Positions 1 to 12,499 are shown, counted from the stretch's first letter. The stretch is DNA of 64,000 nucleotides from Liolophura sinensis (GCF_032854445.1 NC_088306.1:8704193-8768192); one strand, 5' to 3'. Notes: a model not told the origin generated them from the sequence alone. Program-made: numbers and translations.

Positions 1-167
1 ATAATATAGTAGCTATTTTCTCAGGGAAAACTTTATGGAAAGACATCTAATGAAAATACTATGGATCAACCAGAAAATATAGATCATTTTCATACAATAA
101 TTCAATGCATAACATTGTATAATTAAATACATTCCCTGCAGTTGCTTAATAGCAATCGTGTATATTC

Positions 168-325
168 ATTTATTTATTTGATTGGTGTTTTACGCCGTAC
201 TCAAGAATATTTCATTTATACGACGGTGGCCAGTATTATGGTGTGAGGAAACCAGGCAGAGCCCAGGGGAAACCCACGGCCATCCGCAGGCTGCTGAAAG
301 ACCTTCCCACGTGCAATCGTCTACG
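168..325 (-). repeat. SINE-A copy, 5'-truncated
   Basis: The + strand shows the reversed tail (TTATTTATTTGATTGG), then the reversed body up to the GACCTTCCCACG motif. The tRNA-like head is absent. It is one of about 40 copies in this window. Confidence 0.85.
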
Positions 326-329
326 TGAA

Positions 330-3260
330 TTATTATTACTTACTATTGAAGTTTACGTGTGATGGGGAACTGGAGTGCCCGGCGTAAAACCACTTTCATT
401 TGACAGGTCAGTGACAAACCTTCCGACTAGTATGTAAAGCCGCAGATAAACCAATAAGAGCTAGAATAGAGCCTGCGGTTTCAATGTTCGGGATCCAACG
501 GGCTGCATACAGCTGCGTTCACACAGGGCGTCCTGTTAACAACATTCTTAGATTTTTTGAGGTACATCAAGATAATGATAACGATCTCCGCCCTCCGTTT
601 ATGACTGGTTTACAAATAATTAAAGGAGAACCACCAACGACTTTATTTTCATTCTGAATGTTCCGTAGACACAAAATTTAAGCTATGTTGGTCTGTAAAT
701 TGCATTAAAAATGTTACCTTAACTAGTTCTATTTAAAAAATCCCATTAAAGCTGGACCCTCTGCCCTATCTTGTCGACCGCGGAGTCCTGCCCGGGTGAC
801 GTCAAGTCGTGAAGACCTGCCGGGATTATGTATTGAAAAACCCTGCTAATCATTGCCGAATTATTATTATTGCTTTATTATTAATTATTATTATCTACCC
901 GCTGTGTGCTTTTCCAGTATTAGCCAACTTATGAATTCATCTATAATTACCTCTACGCCTACACCTCTTAATATGCACTCTGAAAATCATATAAGGTAGG
1001 AGAGAGTGTTTATGATGAGATATCTGTGCATATTTTCTCAGTCTGAGGCATTTTAGGCCTTGTATGCAACTTTACAGTATATTGCGTTGTGATTTGCAGT
1101 CTTAAGCCGCACTTGGGCATGGAATAATCTCGAAATTATTTGTAAAAGTGTGGCCATTGTCTCCTGTGGTCTATGTACACATAGAGAAGCCCACGTGCCT
1201 TCCAGCGAATGTACCACATTGACGTCACAAGGAAAGAAAGGGGACATTAATGTATCTACATGCGCGCCGGAAGGCCAAGCATTGGGGTTCTACTTTATGA
1301 ATGCGTTACGACCCTATCTATCGTAAATTTCAACTTCACACGCAGACATTTCCTACCTATTCTGCCTAAATCCGATGATTTTGAGAAATAGTTACGACAT
1401 AGCCATGCTTCCGGAATGACTACGTATCCTTACGACCGCATAGATGAAACTTTTTCTAATATTTACGAATCATTACAAAAAATAAAACACAAATTCATTA
1501 CAAATGCTCCAGAATCAATACCAAAGACCGCGAATACAAACACCGATTACATTACGTCAATTCGTAACGGTTTTGCCAAAAACATCGTCTGTGTACATGA
1601 TGTGAACGGGGCTTTAGCCGGAGGATTCAATAAAAAGTGGAGGGGGAGGAGGGGGGGAGTGTAAACATGAGCATTACACAGCCGGGGTTGTTTGGACAAA
1701 CTAGCATATGGCGGCTTCAGATTTAAAATGGTTCGTGGCAAAGAGACATTTCTCGTATAACACAAACAATTCTCTTTTTATGTAAAGCGTTGTTGTAGGT
1801 TTAATCTCCTGGATTCAGGTAGCCGAGGACAATGTTTGAGGACAAATGACCGACGGCTTTAATTATCTAAAAACTGAAGCTGTGTGTGGTTGAATGCTCA
1901 CAGGAATTATTTGTGTATTAGATTATGACATGCCTGTGGTCTCGTCTCCGAGTGCCATTCACTCGTACCTTTCCTCTAATGTTTAAGGAAAGCTTTTACA
2001 CAAAACCGTCATTCCGTCCGTCTTCTAAGCGACATACGATATTTTACACTTGGAACATTTCTAGAGGAATATCAGCTTTATAACTGTCCACTGAACTGGA
2101 TTAATCAACAGTTTTATATCATTGCCGATGATAAAGTAAGTCTTGCTGTTTTTTGTTTGTGGAAGTCATTATTCAGTGGTAGTGAGTGCGAGGTTTGATG
2201 GAAACGTAACTGTGATATGCGGTTAACATTTGACCAACAAACGTTATTTATTAGAACTTTACTACATTCATTTCACCGAGATACTGCTGAGATGGTGTAC
2301 AGCTATATTACACGTAATATCACACGTGTCATTAGTGATTCAATCAATACATAATCATCCGTCGAGGAAAAAAATAGTAAATTTGCACACAGAGCGAATA
2401 TTGATGCAAGTAATTGTTTGTTATGAATAAATGGAAAACATACTGACAATGTATGTCGGTCTGGCACGCTGCTGTTTTACACGAAGTACATAGATAATCG
2501 TCAGAATGTAAAACTCGGTTAGCTTATTGAATTTGCTCTCTTAAGTTGTAGGCAAGTCATGTGGACATTTCGATATTAGACTTAATATCCTTTTAATAAA
2601 AGATGCTGAGACACATAAAATATAGATTGCGATATTAGTGGACAGTGTATGTTACGCTCTGAGTAAAGAAATAGAGGCGGCAATGACATTTCTGTATTTT
2701 TGCCCTCCGCTATGTTAAAAGGTTGCTATTTTGCTTTTACAATTTATTTCATGAAGAATTATCGCTATTCATTCTGACGAGCACAGAAGTCAATCACATC
2801 CTTTGTGCAGCGCTCTTTTTTTTTTGAGCGCAAAGTTTCTCCGCCCTTTCAACAATTCTCTGATCAAGTTTATTTGAACACTTTTATTTTATCGATTTTC
2901 TTTTCAACAAAGCTAGGCCTAGTTCTCGTGGATATTTTATGTTCTTGTACTGCCATGAACATGTGAGCGTTCTGCTCTTGACGGGTTTGTGTTAGATTGT
3001 AAATGCCATCCTCGTTAGTTTCAATACAGGCATTCATGTAACTATTCCTGTATTTTTCTTTTGAAATGGTCACCCACTAAAAAGAGAAAGGAAACCATCA
3101 CAAAATGCTACTTCTGTCTTAATCTGTTTATTCTTCCTACAAATCGAAAGTGCTTCTGTAGATTGAGTAAATTTATTTCATGATAACTAAATAAGAGGTC
3201 TTGTAAAAGATTTTTATAGTTACAGTGTACTGGAACAAGATACGTTTTATTCTTTCAAAC
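330..3260. other. Intergenic, nothing recognised
   Basis: AT-rich unique-looking sequence with a purine-rich stretch near 1640-1655 and a poly-T run near 2817. Short open frames exist, for example 82 codons at 1416-1664, but they have no motif, no splice context and no similarity that I recognise. Confidence 0.5.
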
Positions 3261-3263
3261 ATT

Positions 3264-3350
3264 TATTGATTTATTTGATATATTTGATTGATGTTTTACG
3301 CCAAGTCAAGAATATTTCACTTATACAACGGTGGCCAGCATTATGGTGGG
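3264..3350 (-). repeat. SINE-A 3' fragment
   Basis: Reversed tail and the first part of the body up to the conserved GCATTATGGTGGGAGG motif. The rest of the element is missing. Confidence 0.75.
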
Positions 3351-4145
3351 AGGCTTTCAAACATTTTAATTAATTTTGTTTTAAATCGGTCATGAAAAGA
3401 AAGTAACTAATATGATTCGCTTTGACGGTTGCACCAATCGATTCTCTTGCTGTATTTGACGAAGGTAATTTCACCTTTCATATAGAAAACACCTCCGTCT
3501 GTCCCTATGTATACAAGATGTGTTTTATGTAATTCTAACAGACAGTCAACTTACCCCTGGATAGCTTGCCCTATCCAGCTGTTAATTATTTCCTTTCTCA
3601 CATGCGAGGTGAGGTAATAGTTTTGTCGGCACTGCCCGCCGCCCTACTCAATCTCTGTCCCGTGGGCGCATGCGTAACGGATCACACAGCAGGAAATCTG
3701 TGGTGTCAGAGTAGTTTTCTCAAATCTTTTAAACAGTTACACGTTCAAGTGCTCTGTCCCATGTGTTAAAGACCGTTATTCAAAAGGTTCATCTAAGCAC
3801 ACGTTTTAATGTCTCCATGTATATGTACATACCGCCTAGAGTTGACTTAGAATAGGTACCGTTCGATCATCCAACGTCCATCTGTCTCTTCAAATACTAG
3901 CCAGAATGGTTTAACACGTAAAGTTAACAGCTTTTTTGTTATGTGTTCCAAGCCTTAGCATTGAGTACCACAAAGTAGAATGGGCATACATCTGTGTCTT
4001 TTCGCTGCCTGTATACAACATCGTTATTTTGTTATTTGTGAGTGTTACTATATAATAGTCTAGCAACTTACAAAAGAAAGGATAAGAAAAAGTGATATTT
4101 GTTAAAAGGCTATTCTACAGCCCAGTTGGAAAGACATATAATGCT
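3351..4145. other. Intergenic, nothing recognised
   Basis: No repeat family, gene or RNA signal that I can support. A 67-codon open frame at 3566-3769 has no recognisable motif. Confidence 0.4.
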
Positions 4146-4147
4146 AC

Positions 4148-4430
4148 TTTGACCATTTACTGGCTGGCAACGGACCAGTGCTTGCCTCTCAATCGTTAAG
4201 GATCATGAGGTGCAGGCTCGAAACCCGGTCTTAACAGGAATTTGTACTCCACTCACACTGTTCGTGGGCTTCTTTGATAATAAGAGGTAGACGACGCTCG
4301 TGTGGACATTTGAACAGTTTAACGTTTGAGAACAGATGGCTTTCGTCAATATGGTGTATATGGCTGTACGCTACAGTAACTTGCCACAAGTCGACTGTTT
4401 AGCCCGGGCAATCCGGCTCTATTTCCAATA
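4148..4430 (+). repeat. tRNA-derived SINE-D copy
   Basis: A tRNA-like head holds a B-box-like GGCTCGAAACCCGG near 4216-4229. The body ends with an AACTTGCCACAAGTCGACTG motif that recurs in variant form at 14694-14713. I infer a second tRNA-derived SINE family of V-SINE style. There is no clear target-site duplication. Confidence 0.55.
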
Positions 4431-4451
4431 AAACTCATCGTCTTCCGATAC

Positions 4452-4905
4452 TGATTTATTTATTTACTCAGCAATATTTCACCTATACGTCGTTATGGTG
4501 CAAGGAAACCTGACAGAGCCCGGTGGAAACCCACGACCATCCGCAGGTTGATGGAATACCTTCCCACGTACCCGTCATCCATTATTTATTTATTTATTTG
4601 ATTGGTATTTTACGTCGTGCTTAAGAACATTTCACTTATTCGACGGCGGCCAACATTATGGTGGGAAGAAACTGGACAGAGCCCGGTGGAAACCCACGAC
4701 CATCCGCAGGTTGATGGAATACCTTCCCACGTACCCGTCATCCATTATTTATTTATTTATTTGATTTATATTTTACGCCGTACTTAAAAATATTTCACTT
4801 ATTCGACGGCGCCAGCATTATGGTAGGAGGAAACCGGACAGAGCCCGGTGGAAACCCACGACCATCCGAAGGTTGGTACCAGATCTTCCCACCTACCCGT
4901 CATCC
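4452..4905 (-). repeat. 163-bp tandem array of SINE-A fragments
   Basis: Three head-to-tail copies of the SINE-A body and tail without the tRNA head. The CCATTATTTATTTATTT junction starts at 4579 and again at 4742, a period of 163 bp. Each unit runs from the reversed tail to TACCTTCCCACGTACCCGTC. The first unit is slightly shorter. Tandem periodicity with one shared truncation point argues for array expansion rather than three independent insertions. Confidence 0.8.
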
Positions 4906-5049
4906 AATAAGTGAAGCATTCTTTATTACGGCGTTAAATAGAAATCAAATTAACAACAAAATAAAATTATTGTCCGACCATCTTTATAAAATCTCTAACC
5001 ACAATATTATTCACTTATACAAAGCACGCCACGTTAAGACTAAAAATGT

Positions 5050-5790
5050 CGCCTAACATCTCATCGCAGATGATTTCGTGCATTTAACCACAGTCTCGCG
5101 ATCATTAGCGAAGTCTTGGGGTTTATCACGGTTTAGCAAAAACCGCAACGAGTTATCAAGACTTGCGACGATCACCCGCGATTTGTCGATCGTACGCTGT
5201 CTTAAGTGGTCGCAAAGGCAGACTTGACAGGGGCTTACTAGGGCCAAAGTCCGAGAACAAGGGACTTATGGAAATCTAAAATCCAAAAACCAAAAGTGGA
5301 TACTAAAGCATAAAGATTAGCCATTTACGATGGAAAAGAACACTACATGGCTTAGCGAAACATCTCTATCGTCGAAAGGGACACTGAATGCTAAATCAAC
5401 GACAAACCGTATCTGTCTGGCCTCTTGTGGGGAGAGACAACACGCTTTAGTGAACATTGCCTCGAATCCCTCGGTCTTCAGTACGGGCCAGCGATCAGAC
5501 CTAATGTAATATTGACTCCAACAACTGTTTGACTTCCGAAGTGGGCACAGTTCGCTGCGGGACTGAACTTGTCCTTCCGGAATACGCTCAGCTCTCACGA
5601 GAAATGCTGTGGGTTTCCCGAAGGGAATAAGTTTTTGCCCTCAGGCAAGATTGCCATTGCCATTCGAATATCAACCCAGACCTCGCTATCGGCTTCAACA
5701 CTCGCGTACCGCTTAACATCTGGGTATAATACATACCGATCTCTAATTCAGTTTCACAGAGCCTCGGGCTGAGAAATCTTTAATCCCTGA
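5050..5790. other. Unidentified CpG-rich unique block, possible decayed coding DNA
   Basis: This block is visibly richer in CG dinucleotides than its surroundings, for example GCGATCATTAGCG and GATCGTACG. It holds overlapping open stretches on both strands, the longest being 93 codons at 5317-5598 on the minus strand. A plus-strand frame from about 5331 is open for roughly 60 codons and then breaks. I recognise no domain. It could be a degenerate exon or an old transposon coding region. Confidence 0.3.
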
Positions 5791-6395
5791 AGTAACGAGA
5801 CAGGCCATCTGCTATGTACATATAAGGCTAATAGAAACCTAAGTCCAACATTCGTATACCACTCGTAAACCATGTTAGTGGCGTTTTAAGTCGATAATTA
5901 CAAAACCCATTTCCAAAACAGCGTAAAACACCATTTTCCGAGGAACTAATTCGCGACTATAGTAACACATGGCATACCACAAAAACTCTTTTTTCTGTAG
6001 TTCTTACATGGAGGGAAATGTGTTCGAGCAAAATAGACGGTTCAAGAGGTACTACTTAAATAACAATAAAAGATCAACAACGCCGACGCTCCTTTGATCC
6101 AGCGATCAATTCACACCATTAAATCTCGAATCAAAGTTCGAATCAATCCCGAAAACAAACGTGTTCCTTAAAATAAACATGGGTCAAAACGTGATAATTC
6201 CTGAACAAAATTACTTCTCTTAGGTCGAGTTAAATGTTGAAGTTAAGTAATTTTAAACTTTTATATTTTGGTCTTCATTAATTGGAATGCTTCTTAAGCA
6301 TTGGCTTGTTATTGTTCCTTCATGATAATTTGGACAAGATCAACATTCTTTCTCTGGCCATAAGTATGAATTGAAAATGGGAATAGAACATTTTC
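5791..6395. other. Intergenic, nothing recognised
   Basis: AT-rich unique sequence. I see no repeat or coding signal. Confidence 0.4.
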
Positions 6396-6397
6396 TT

Positions 6398-6515
6398 TTA
6401 TTTTTTATTTATTTATTTATTTACTTGTCGTTTAATGTATACTCCCAATTTCACTTAAGCGACGGAGACCAGATCATCAAGCGGAACAGAGCCTTTAACA
6501 CCTACGACCAATGGG
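6398..6515 (-). repeat. Degenerate SINE-A fragment
   Basis: A TATTTATTTATTTATTTA tail is followed by a diverged body that keeps TTTCACTTA and GCGACGGAGACCAG and a GAACAGAGCC motif. Confidence 0.5.
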
Positions 6516-6519
6516 CTCC

Positions 6520-8180
6520 AACGGGTGCAACGCTTTATCTGCAGCATATACCTCAGAAAATCGACACATATATTCATACTAACGAATTCTTATGCTTTAA
6601 TTTTTGTCTACAACTGCGCCAAAAAATATAGTTCGGTCAAAAATGAACAATGTGTAGGCTGCTTGCGAACGTATTCATCTAGATTGTAGGGCTTACAGTT
6701 TTATGTCCTACCAATATGATTCAGTCGATCCAGGGCCGTACCAACTTCAGACATTCTTGAGAAGACACATTTTTACGTCCCGTCTCGATAAATGTGGACA
6801 AGCTTGGAACCCGATATTAAGTGCCTTCCTGTATCTGTGACTACAAAAGCACGAGCGGAAATTGAGTTGTTCCGATTCATGCAGTTTTGAAGAGAAAACG
6901 TCCTTTCTCGTCCTGCTGGTAAATGCCATGACAGACGCGAAGGATTACAAAACTTGATTTAGGCTGGTCAAACATTGGCGGGTCTTCTGTCCGATACGTT
7001 GATGATTAAATTAGCGTCGGTCTCACGCCGGTTGCATTTACGCTGTTTGATCCAGTCTTGATTTGTGAATCATGTCAACACCACTGACTGGAGAGCAAAC
7101 GAAGGGTACTGGCAAATATCAAATCGGCTACACGGGCGGCGACGGACTTTGCCTTGCATGCATGGCCACGGGAATGTGGGAGTCATGTGAGAGAGATGCT
7201 GTATAAATCATGTTACTGTTAATCAGACAAATCACCCGCGCACCCACTCCTGGCTAACAGTAAATATTCTACGCTTGGGTTGTTTATAAATTTCTAACTT
7301 CCTTCCGCGGTCGATTCTGTGAGAGACAAACATATGATGTCTGACACGGCCGGATATACAGCTGCCACTATCAGGTAAACAGCTTCTCTTTATTTCTAGT
7401 TCCGTTTTTAAGACGGCCAATTTTGACTTGATGAATCTCTAAGCATACTGCCAAAAACTGGCAATAATGTTAACTGGCCCCAATGCAGATCTTTATGTGT
7501 GTTATTCAAGAATACGAGTCTCAGTTGCGCTCTGAACGTGTCTCTTGATTCATGTATCCAACTTTGCGATTTTATTCAAACTGGTACACATATCTCCACT
7601 GTTATTACAGTAGCATTTTCCGATCATTTCTTTACTTATTTATTTGATTGGTGCACTGTTGAACTGCATATGTTTATTAGTTTAAGCGTTCAACCCATTA
7701 GTCACAGTATTCCCTAACGTTTTGGTTTCCTATCACCTTTGCTTGAGATCAAGGACTAAAGTTAAATATCAAAGATTTCAGCTTACCCGACACCCGTCAA
7801 CATATAATCTAGTCAACTATATCCGACTGGGACTTTCATTCCTTCGGCACCTTGAAATACCTTCACGTCGTATTTGGAAGAAATAAAACTAGAATTGTTT
7901 AAATTTTTCTACTGTCAGATAAAAGTGCATTTACTTGATATCTGTTGAAGGTATTGTTATAATTTACATAGTTTAATTTTAGCCTTGGAAAATACATTTG
8001 TCCTCAGTCATTTCAGTGGTATTTTTCTCTTAAGTGACATAGGATATTACCATATTTTTTACCTGGTTAAATCGATTGAAAACCCCTACACAGAAACAAA
8101 CTGATTTTGCCTTTACGTCCAGTCTGATTTTTTTACTAATTAATTAGCAACAGGAGAAAATCTGTAGGTGACTAAGTTTT
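6520..8180. other. Intergenic, almost featureless
   Basis: Unique-looking AT-rich DNA. The only repeat signal is a short SINE-A tail-like TATTTATTTGATTGGTG near 7637-7653. Confidence 0.4.
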
Positions 8181-8186
8181 TCGTTT

Positions 8187-8265
8187 TTTTTTTATTTCAA
8201 TGGTTTGTTACGCCGTACTCGGGAATGTTTTACTCATATGACGTCGGTCACATTATGGTGGGTAA
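8187..8265 (-). repeat. SINE-A 3' fragment
   Basis: Reversed tail and body up to CATTATGGTGGG. It includes the TTACGCCGTACTC motif typical of the family. Confidence 0.7.
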
Positions 8266-8621
8266 TGTTTTTCAGCGCCATCATTCGGCTACGTTATGGG
8301 AGGCTAATATAGCCTTAGCCTAGCGTCGTTGTGATGAGCTTTATTCAGCGCAGTGTACCGTAAATTTGTGAAAAGACCACATCTTCCCTCTGTAGCTGCA
8401 TACTGCTCCAGAGTCCTTTGTCGGTCATTGATACACAAGTTTATAAAATTTATAGTCAACTAACTGAAAAGTAACAAGCATGCCGAGTTTTTGAGTGCAC
8501 TATTGAGATTGTTTATTCTTTTAGTCATGTGATGTCGGTACCTTTGTATTTCTATGACCTTTGTTTTACCAGTCATAGAAATTCAAGAATATTCTATACT
8601 AGAATAGTAGGAGATGGATTT

Positions 8622-8760
8622 TGAAGGGAGGAAACCAGGCAGATCCCGAGGAAACCCACCACCAATCGCAGGTTGCTGCAAGACCTTCTTCAGGAAGCCA
8701 GCCTCAGCTGGACTCACATGGACTGCAGTGATGAGACCCCCATGTGTCAGTGTGCCGCGA
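8622..8760 (-). repeat. SINE-A internal fragment
   Basis: Matches the middle of SINE-A from GGGAGGAAACCAGGCAG to the GAGCTGGACT region, without tail or complete head. Short open frames here are repeat-derived. Confidence 0.6.
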
Positions 8761-8837
8761 ACAGGGATTGTCACAAGAACTCAAATTTTACTCTTAATAC
8801 ATTTTTCAACAACTTATGCTGTCCTATTATAGACATG

Positions 8838-9073
8838 GGGACCTCCGTGGCTCAGTTGGTTAGCGCGCTAGCGCAGCGTAATGACTAAGGAGTCTCTCAC
8901 CAATGCGGTCGCTGTGGGTCCAGCTCATGCTGGCTTCCTCTCAGTCCGTACATGGGATGGTCTGTCAGCAACCTGCGGATGGTCGTGGGTTTCCCCCCGG
9001 GCTCTGCCGCCATCGTATAAGTGAAATATTCTTGAGTACGGCGTAAAACACCAATCAAATAAATAAATAAATG
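8838..9073 (+). repeat. Full-length SINE-A with target-site duplication
   Basis: The element is complete. The tRNA-like head has an A box (TGGCTCAGTTGG) and a weaker B-box region, then the conserved body and the AAATAAATAAAT tail. It is flanked by a perfect 9-bp duplication, ATAGACATG, at 8829-8837 and 9074-9082. This is direct evidence of retroposition and defines both ends of the family. Confidence 0.92.
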
Positions 9074-9083
9074 ATAGACATGC

Positions 9084-9590
9084 AGCCTGAGTCTTCTAAC
9101 ATGTCGAGAAAGACTTATAATTTAGATATTAAAATAAAATAATCACCGGAGGAGATATTATCTATGACATGCTCTATCCTTGTCTGAATTATTATTATAA
9201 CAAAAATCATGTGTTAGGGTCTCTCCAGACATGTGCGTATCATGCAGCTGTGAAGAATAACGCGTTTCTCAGTGTAACTCATTCCCAACCAAATAACCAT
9301 CCAAGATGTTATGCTTGCTTTTACCTCATCTTATCTGCGTTTATGTAATTATTCAACTAGTAGGCTCTCAGGCACCGAACTGAAGATAGATTCTCAGTCT
9401 AAAACATCTCATAAGCGGTACATCCAGGGCTCATTCCAGAATCAAATCATATCTAAGGCTTTAACATGAATAATCTTGGCACTACCGCGCTTAATGGCAC
9501 TATAGTAAATTATCTGGTGTCATAGCAAGCTCCTGTGAGGCATCACTATAAACTTTTCTGCAGTGTGCCCGGCAAACTACAAGAAGGACA
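9084..9590. other. Intergenic, nothing recognised
   Basis: Unique-looking sequence with no coding or repeat signal that I can support. Confidence 0.4.
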
Positions 9591-9594
9591 CAGG

Positions 9595-9800
9595 GCCTCC
9601 GTGACCGAGTGGTTAACAGGCTGGCTTTACAAACAAATGCGGTTGTTGTGAGCTCCAGTTCATGTTACCAGCAATCCGCGGATGGACGTAGGTTTCCTGA
9701 GGTGCTCTGCCTAGTTTTCTCTCACCATAACAGCTGAATGCTGTCGTAGAAGTGACAAGTTCTTGCGAACGGTGTAAAACACCTGTCAACTAGATAAATA
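9595..9800 (+). repeat. Diverged SINE-A copy
   Basis: The head GGCCTCCGTGACCGAGTGG resembles a tRNA D arm. The body keeps GCGGATGGACGTAGG and ends at a decayed GTAAAACACCTGTCAA tail, so this is an old insertion with internal loss. Confidence 0.7.
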
Positions 9801-10985
9801 CGAGGAGAAACCGTCGTGATATATGTCATCGACATAATGTCGAAAAGGATGTTAAAACCTTGATACTCAAGTGAACAGAGCACTTTTAACTGATTGATAA
9901 AGCTCGTATAACCAATGGGAACATCGAATACTGCTATGAAAACTGTAACCAATCCATTGAATGGATAAATCAGTGAATGATTGAATGAATATATCGTCAC
10001 ATTGACAGGATTTCATTCATGAGAGTTGTGAGAACAAGTTAGAGCCGTGAAACAGTTCGCCAGTCGACTTGAGAAATGGAAACATCAAAACGAAGCTATC
10101 TTGAATGAAATTCGTTTTTACTGCTAATTTAATTAGCTTATATTCGGGGTAGATTAACTTTGACACTTATTAGTGACACTTACATAGAATTTAAATTCCT
10201 ATGGGCTAGAACTAAGCGTTGAACTCATTATTGAATTCTGACCGAATCAAATCATAACCAACTAGACTTCACTGCTCGTGTAACCTGAAAACCATGAAAC
10301 ACTGCTACATCCTAGACATATACACGTGTCTTTGAAAAATATGGTGTTCAGAAACAGTGAAATCTGTTCGCACCTTAAGGGCGAATGTTTCACAAACCGT
10401 CATTACACGGTATGATACAACTACACGTACAGAATGCCATGTTACTTTGTGTCAACAATTATCTGTACAAATATTTGCTATTGATACATAGTGATTATGT
10501 TGCACAGCACATCGATTTCCCTCTAAATATTCCATTGTCAGCTCATAAACCAGAAGGAATGAAGAGACAAGTAACGAAACCTTGTATAAACTGACGGACG
10601 AAAATGCTGTTCAGTATTTTAAGAATCATTGTCAAATTTTAGCGACACCAAATTAATGCATTGAAATCGGCATTCGTATACCAGCTGTCAACCCAATATG
10701 GATGTTCCAAGTCAATAATCGCCAATTCAAAAAAAATTAAATAAATACAAAACATCCTAAGACATATATAAGAAGAAGAAGCGAGCTTTTAATAAGTTAT
10801 TTATTTATTATGACTAGTCAAAGTGATTTTTTCCCTTTATAGCATTCATTTGTTTTCGTTTATTTTCTCTATTTATTTGTGTATATATGTTGGTTTTATC
10901 GTTTAGGAGATTCCCCGTGGCTATTAGACTGTGGGAAATCCTCGTAAAATAAATAAAGAATTAAATTAAACTAATAACATTTAAG
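9801..10985. other. Intergenic, nothing recognised
   Basis: Unique-looking AT-rich DNA. An imperfect hairpin lies near 10908-10945 (GGAGATTCCCC paired with GGGAAATCCTC). Its function is unknown. Confidence 0.35.
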
Positions 10986-10987
10986 AC

Positions 10988-11252
10988 ATGATGCCCTCCG
11001 CGTCCTAGTCATTTAAGAGCACAATGACTCAGCAGCTTCTCAGCAATGCGAACGATGCGTGAGTTCAAGCTCAGCCCATGGCTTCCCATCCGGTCTCAAG
11101 TGGGGAGGTCTTTCAGCTATCTGCGGATGGTCGTGCGTTTCTCCCGGGCTCTGTTCGGTTTCCTCCCACCATAATGCTGGTCGCCGTCGTATAAGTGAAA
11201 TATTCTTGAGTATGGCGTAAAACATCAATCAAATGAATAAATAAATAAAACA
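10988..11252 (+). repeat. Near full-length SINE-A copy
   Basis: A diverged tRNA-like head is followed by a well conserved 3' half (TCCTCCCACCATAATGCTGG to the GAATAAATAAATAAA tail). No flanking duplication is obvious. A shorter tail-like fragment follows at 11340-11400. Confidence 0.8.
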
Positions 11253-11490
11253 ACACAAGTGTTTTTGTGTGTAGCATTACCATAAATAACATGGATCTAA
11301 AAGAGGTCAGTACGTCGACGACACACAGTTTACACTTGACAATTCACTTGTGAAATATTCTTGTGTTCGGCGAAAAATACCAAGCAAGTAAGTCAGTAAA
11401 TCCATGACGAATTATAATGACCTTTCAGACAGCTTACGTTCAATAATTGATTAATATTCATATACGTACATTTGTAGCTTATTGCTTCTA

Positions 11491-11614
11491 CTTACAAAGT
11501 TGTCTCATCTTGTTGCCTCTACTTACAAAGTTGTCTCATCTTGTTGCCTCTACTTACAAAGGTGTCTCATCTTGTTGCCTCTACTTACAAAGTTGTCTCA
11601 TCTTGTTGCCTTTC
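11491..11614 (+). repeat. 31-bp tandem repeat, four copies
   Basis: CTTACAAAG recurs at exactly 31-bp spacing at 11491, 11522, 11553 and 11584, with a single T/G change in the third copy. Because 31 is not a multiple of three, all three frames repeat in turn, which explains the open frame reading LTKLSHLVAS across it. It is not a gene. Confidence 0.9.
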
Positions 11615-11639
11615 AGTTTAATGAAAAAATATTATTTGT

Positions 11640-11866
11640 TTGTCAGAAGTCAACTAAGGTATTTTCTCGACTCAATCGAGTGCCACTTGACGATTGAGGT
11701 CGCAGGTTCGAATACAGCTCTCGCGAGAAGTTTGCCAGGTACATGTATCCTGCATAGAGTGGTGATTTGCAGCTTAAACTTCTGTCTCTGTCACTATACT
11801 GACCGCCATCGCGTTAGTGAAACAGTTTTGCCTGTTACGTTCAACACCAATTTAGTAATAGAATAA
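11640..11866 (+). repeat. tRNA-derived SINE-like repeat, unclassified
   Basis: A B-box-like GGTCGCAGGTTCGAATAC at 11698-11715 sits in a tRNA-like context. Downstream, CCGCCATCGCGTTAGTGAAA and CAACACCAATTTAG echo the SINE-A 3' end. It may be a related family sharing a 3' domain. Confidence 0.5.
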
Positions 11867-11887
11867 ATATTTATTATTTTTACTGGG

Positions 11888-12189
11888 AGGCCTCCGTGGC
11901 CGAGTGGTTAACGTACCAGATTCAAGAGCCTCTCACCAATGTGGTCGATGTGAGTTAATCCAGTGTTGAAGAATTTCATTCATTTTAATATATTCATTTT
12001 TACAACATTCCGTCCATGACGAAGAGGCTTTCGTAGCTAGCGTGCTTCTTCTCCCATCGTACGAAGGAAGGTTCTCCAACAACCTGCGGATTGTCGGAGG
12101 TTTCAATCTGGCACCCCTAGTTCCCCCCATTATAATTCTGACTGCCATCGTATAAGTATAATATTTGAGCCGACGTAAAACACCATTGA

Positions 12190-12190
<1 letters not shown>
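11888..12190 (+). repeat. SINE-A copy with internal insertion
   Basis: The head GGCCTCCGTGGCCGAGTGG and the 3' body (AACCTGCGGATTGTCGGAGG onward) are separated by about 100 bp of unrelated sequence near 11960-12060. It ends at the TA-rich microsatellite, probably grown from the tail. Confidence 0.7.

Positions 12191-12194
<4 letters not shown>

Positions 12195-12237
<43 letters not shown>
12195..12237. repeat. (TA)n microsatellite
   Basis: Uninterrupted TA dinucleotides of a little over 40 bp lie directly downstream of the SINE-A tail at 12190. Confidence 0.95.
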
Positions 12238-12240
<3 letters not shown>

Positions 12241-12499
12241 TTCTCAGGATTTCTCTCATGGTATTTGAAATTCCTTTCAACGACTAGCTGAGTTTGATAT
12301 CTTGTTCCTCGAAAACGACAGTATGGGCTGACTCGGACAACACAACACTATATCTCGTCTACGCTTGGATGCAATGCTGTGGTCGTCATCGTCAATCATT
12401 GTCTAACCTATTCATAAAACACAGCTAATGAATAATGTGCCAGCAGACACACCAGTATCTACTAAATAGATATTTTCTTCTTTGTATCTTTTCAGAACA

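Noticed and set aside
1416-1664. 82-codon frame MTTYPYDRID as a small gene.
   Set aside because: No domain, no splice sites, no conserved neighbour, and the end runs into a low-complexity G-rich stretch.
4148-4905. CRISPR-like array because of regular direct repeats.
   Set aside because: Repeats are whole SINE segments of 163 bp without spacers, in animal DNA.
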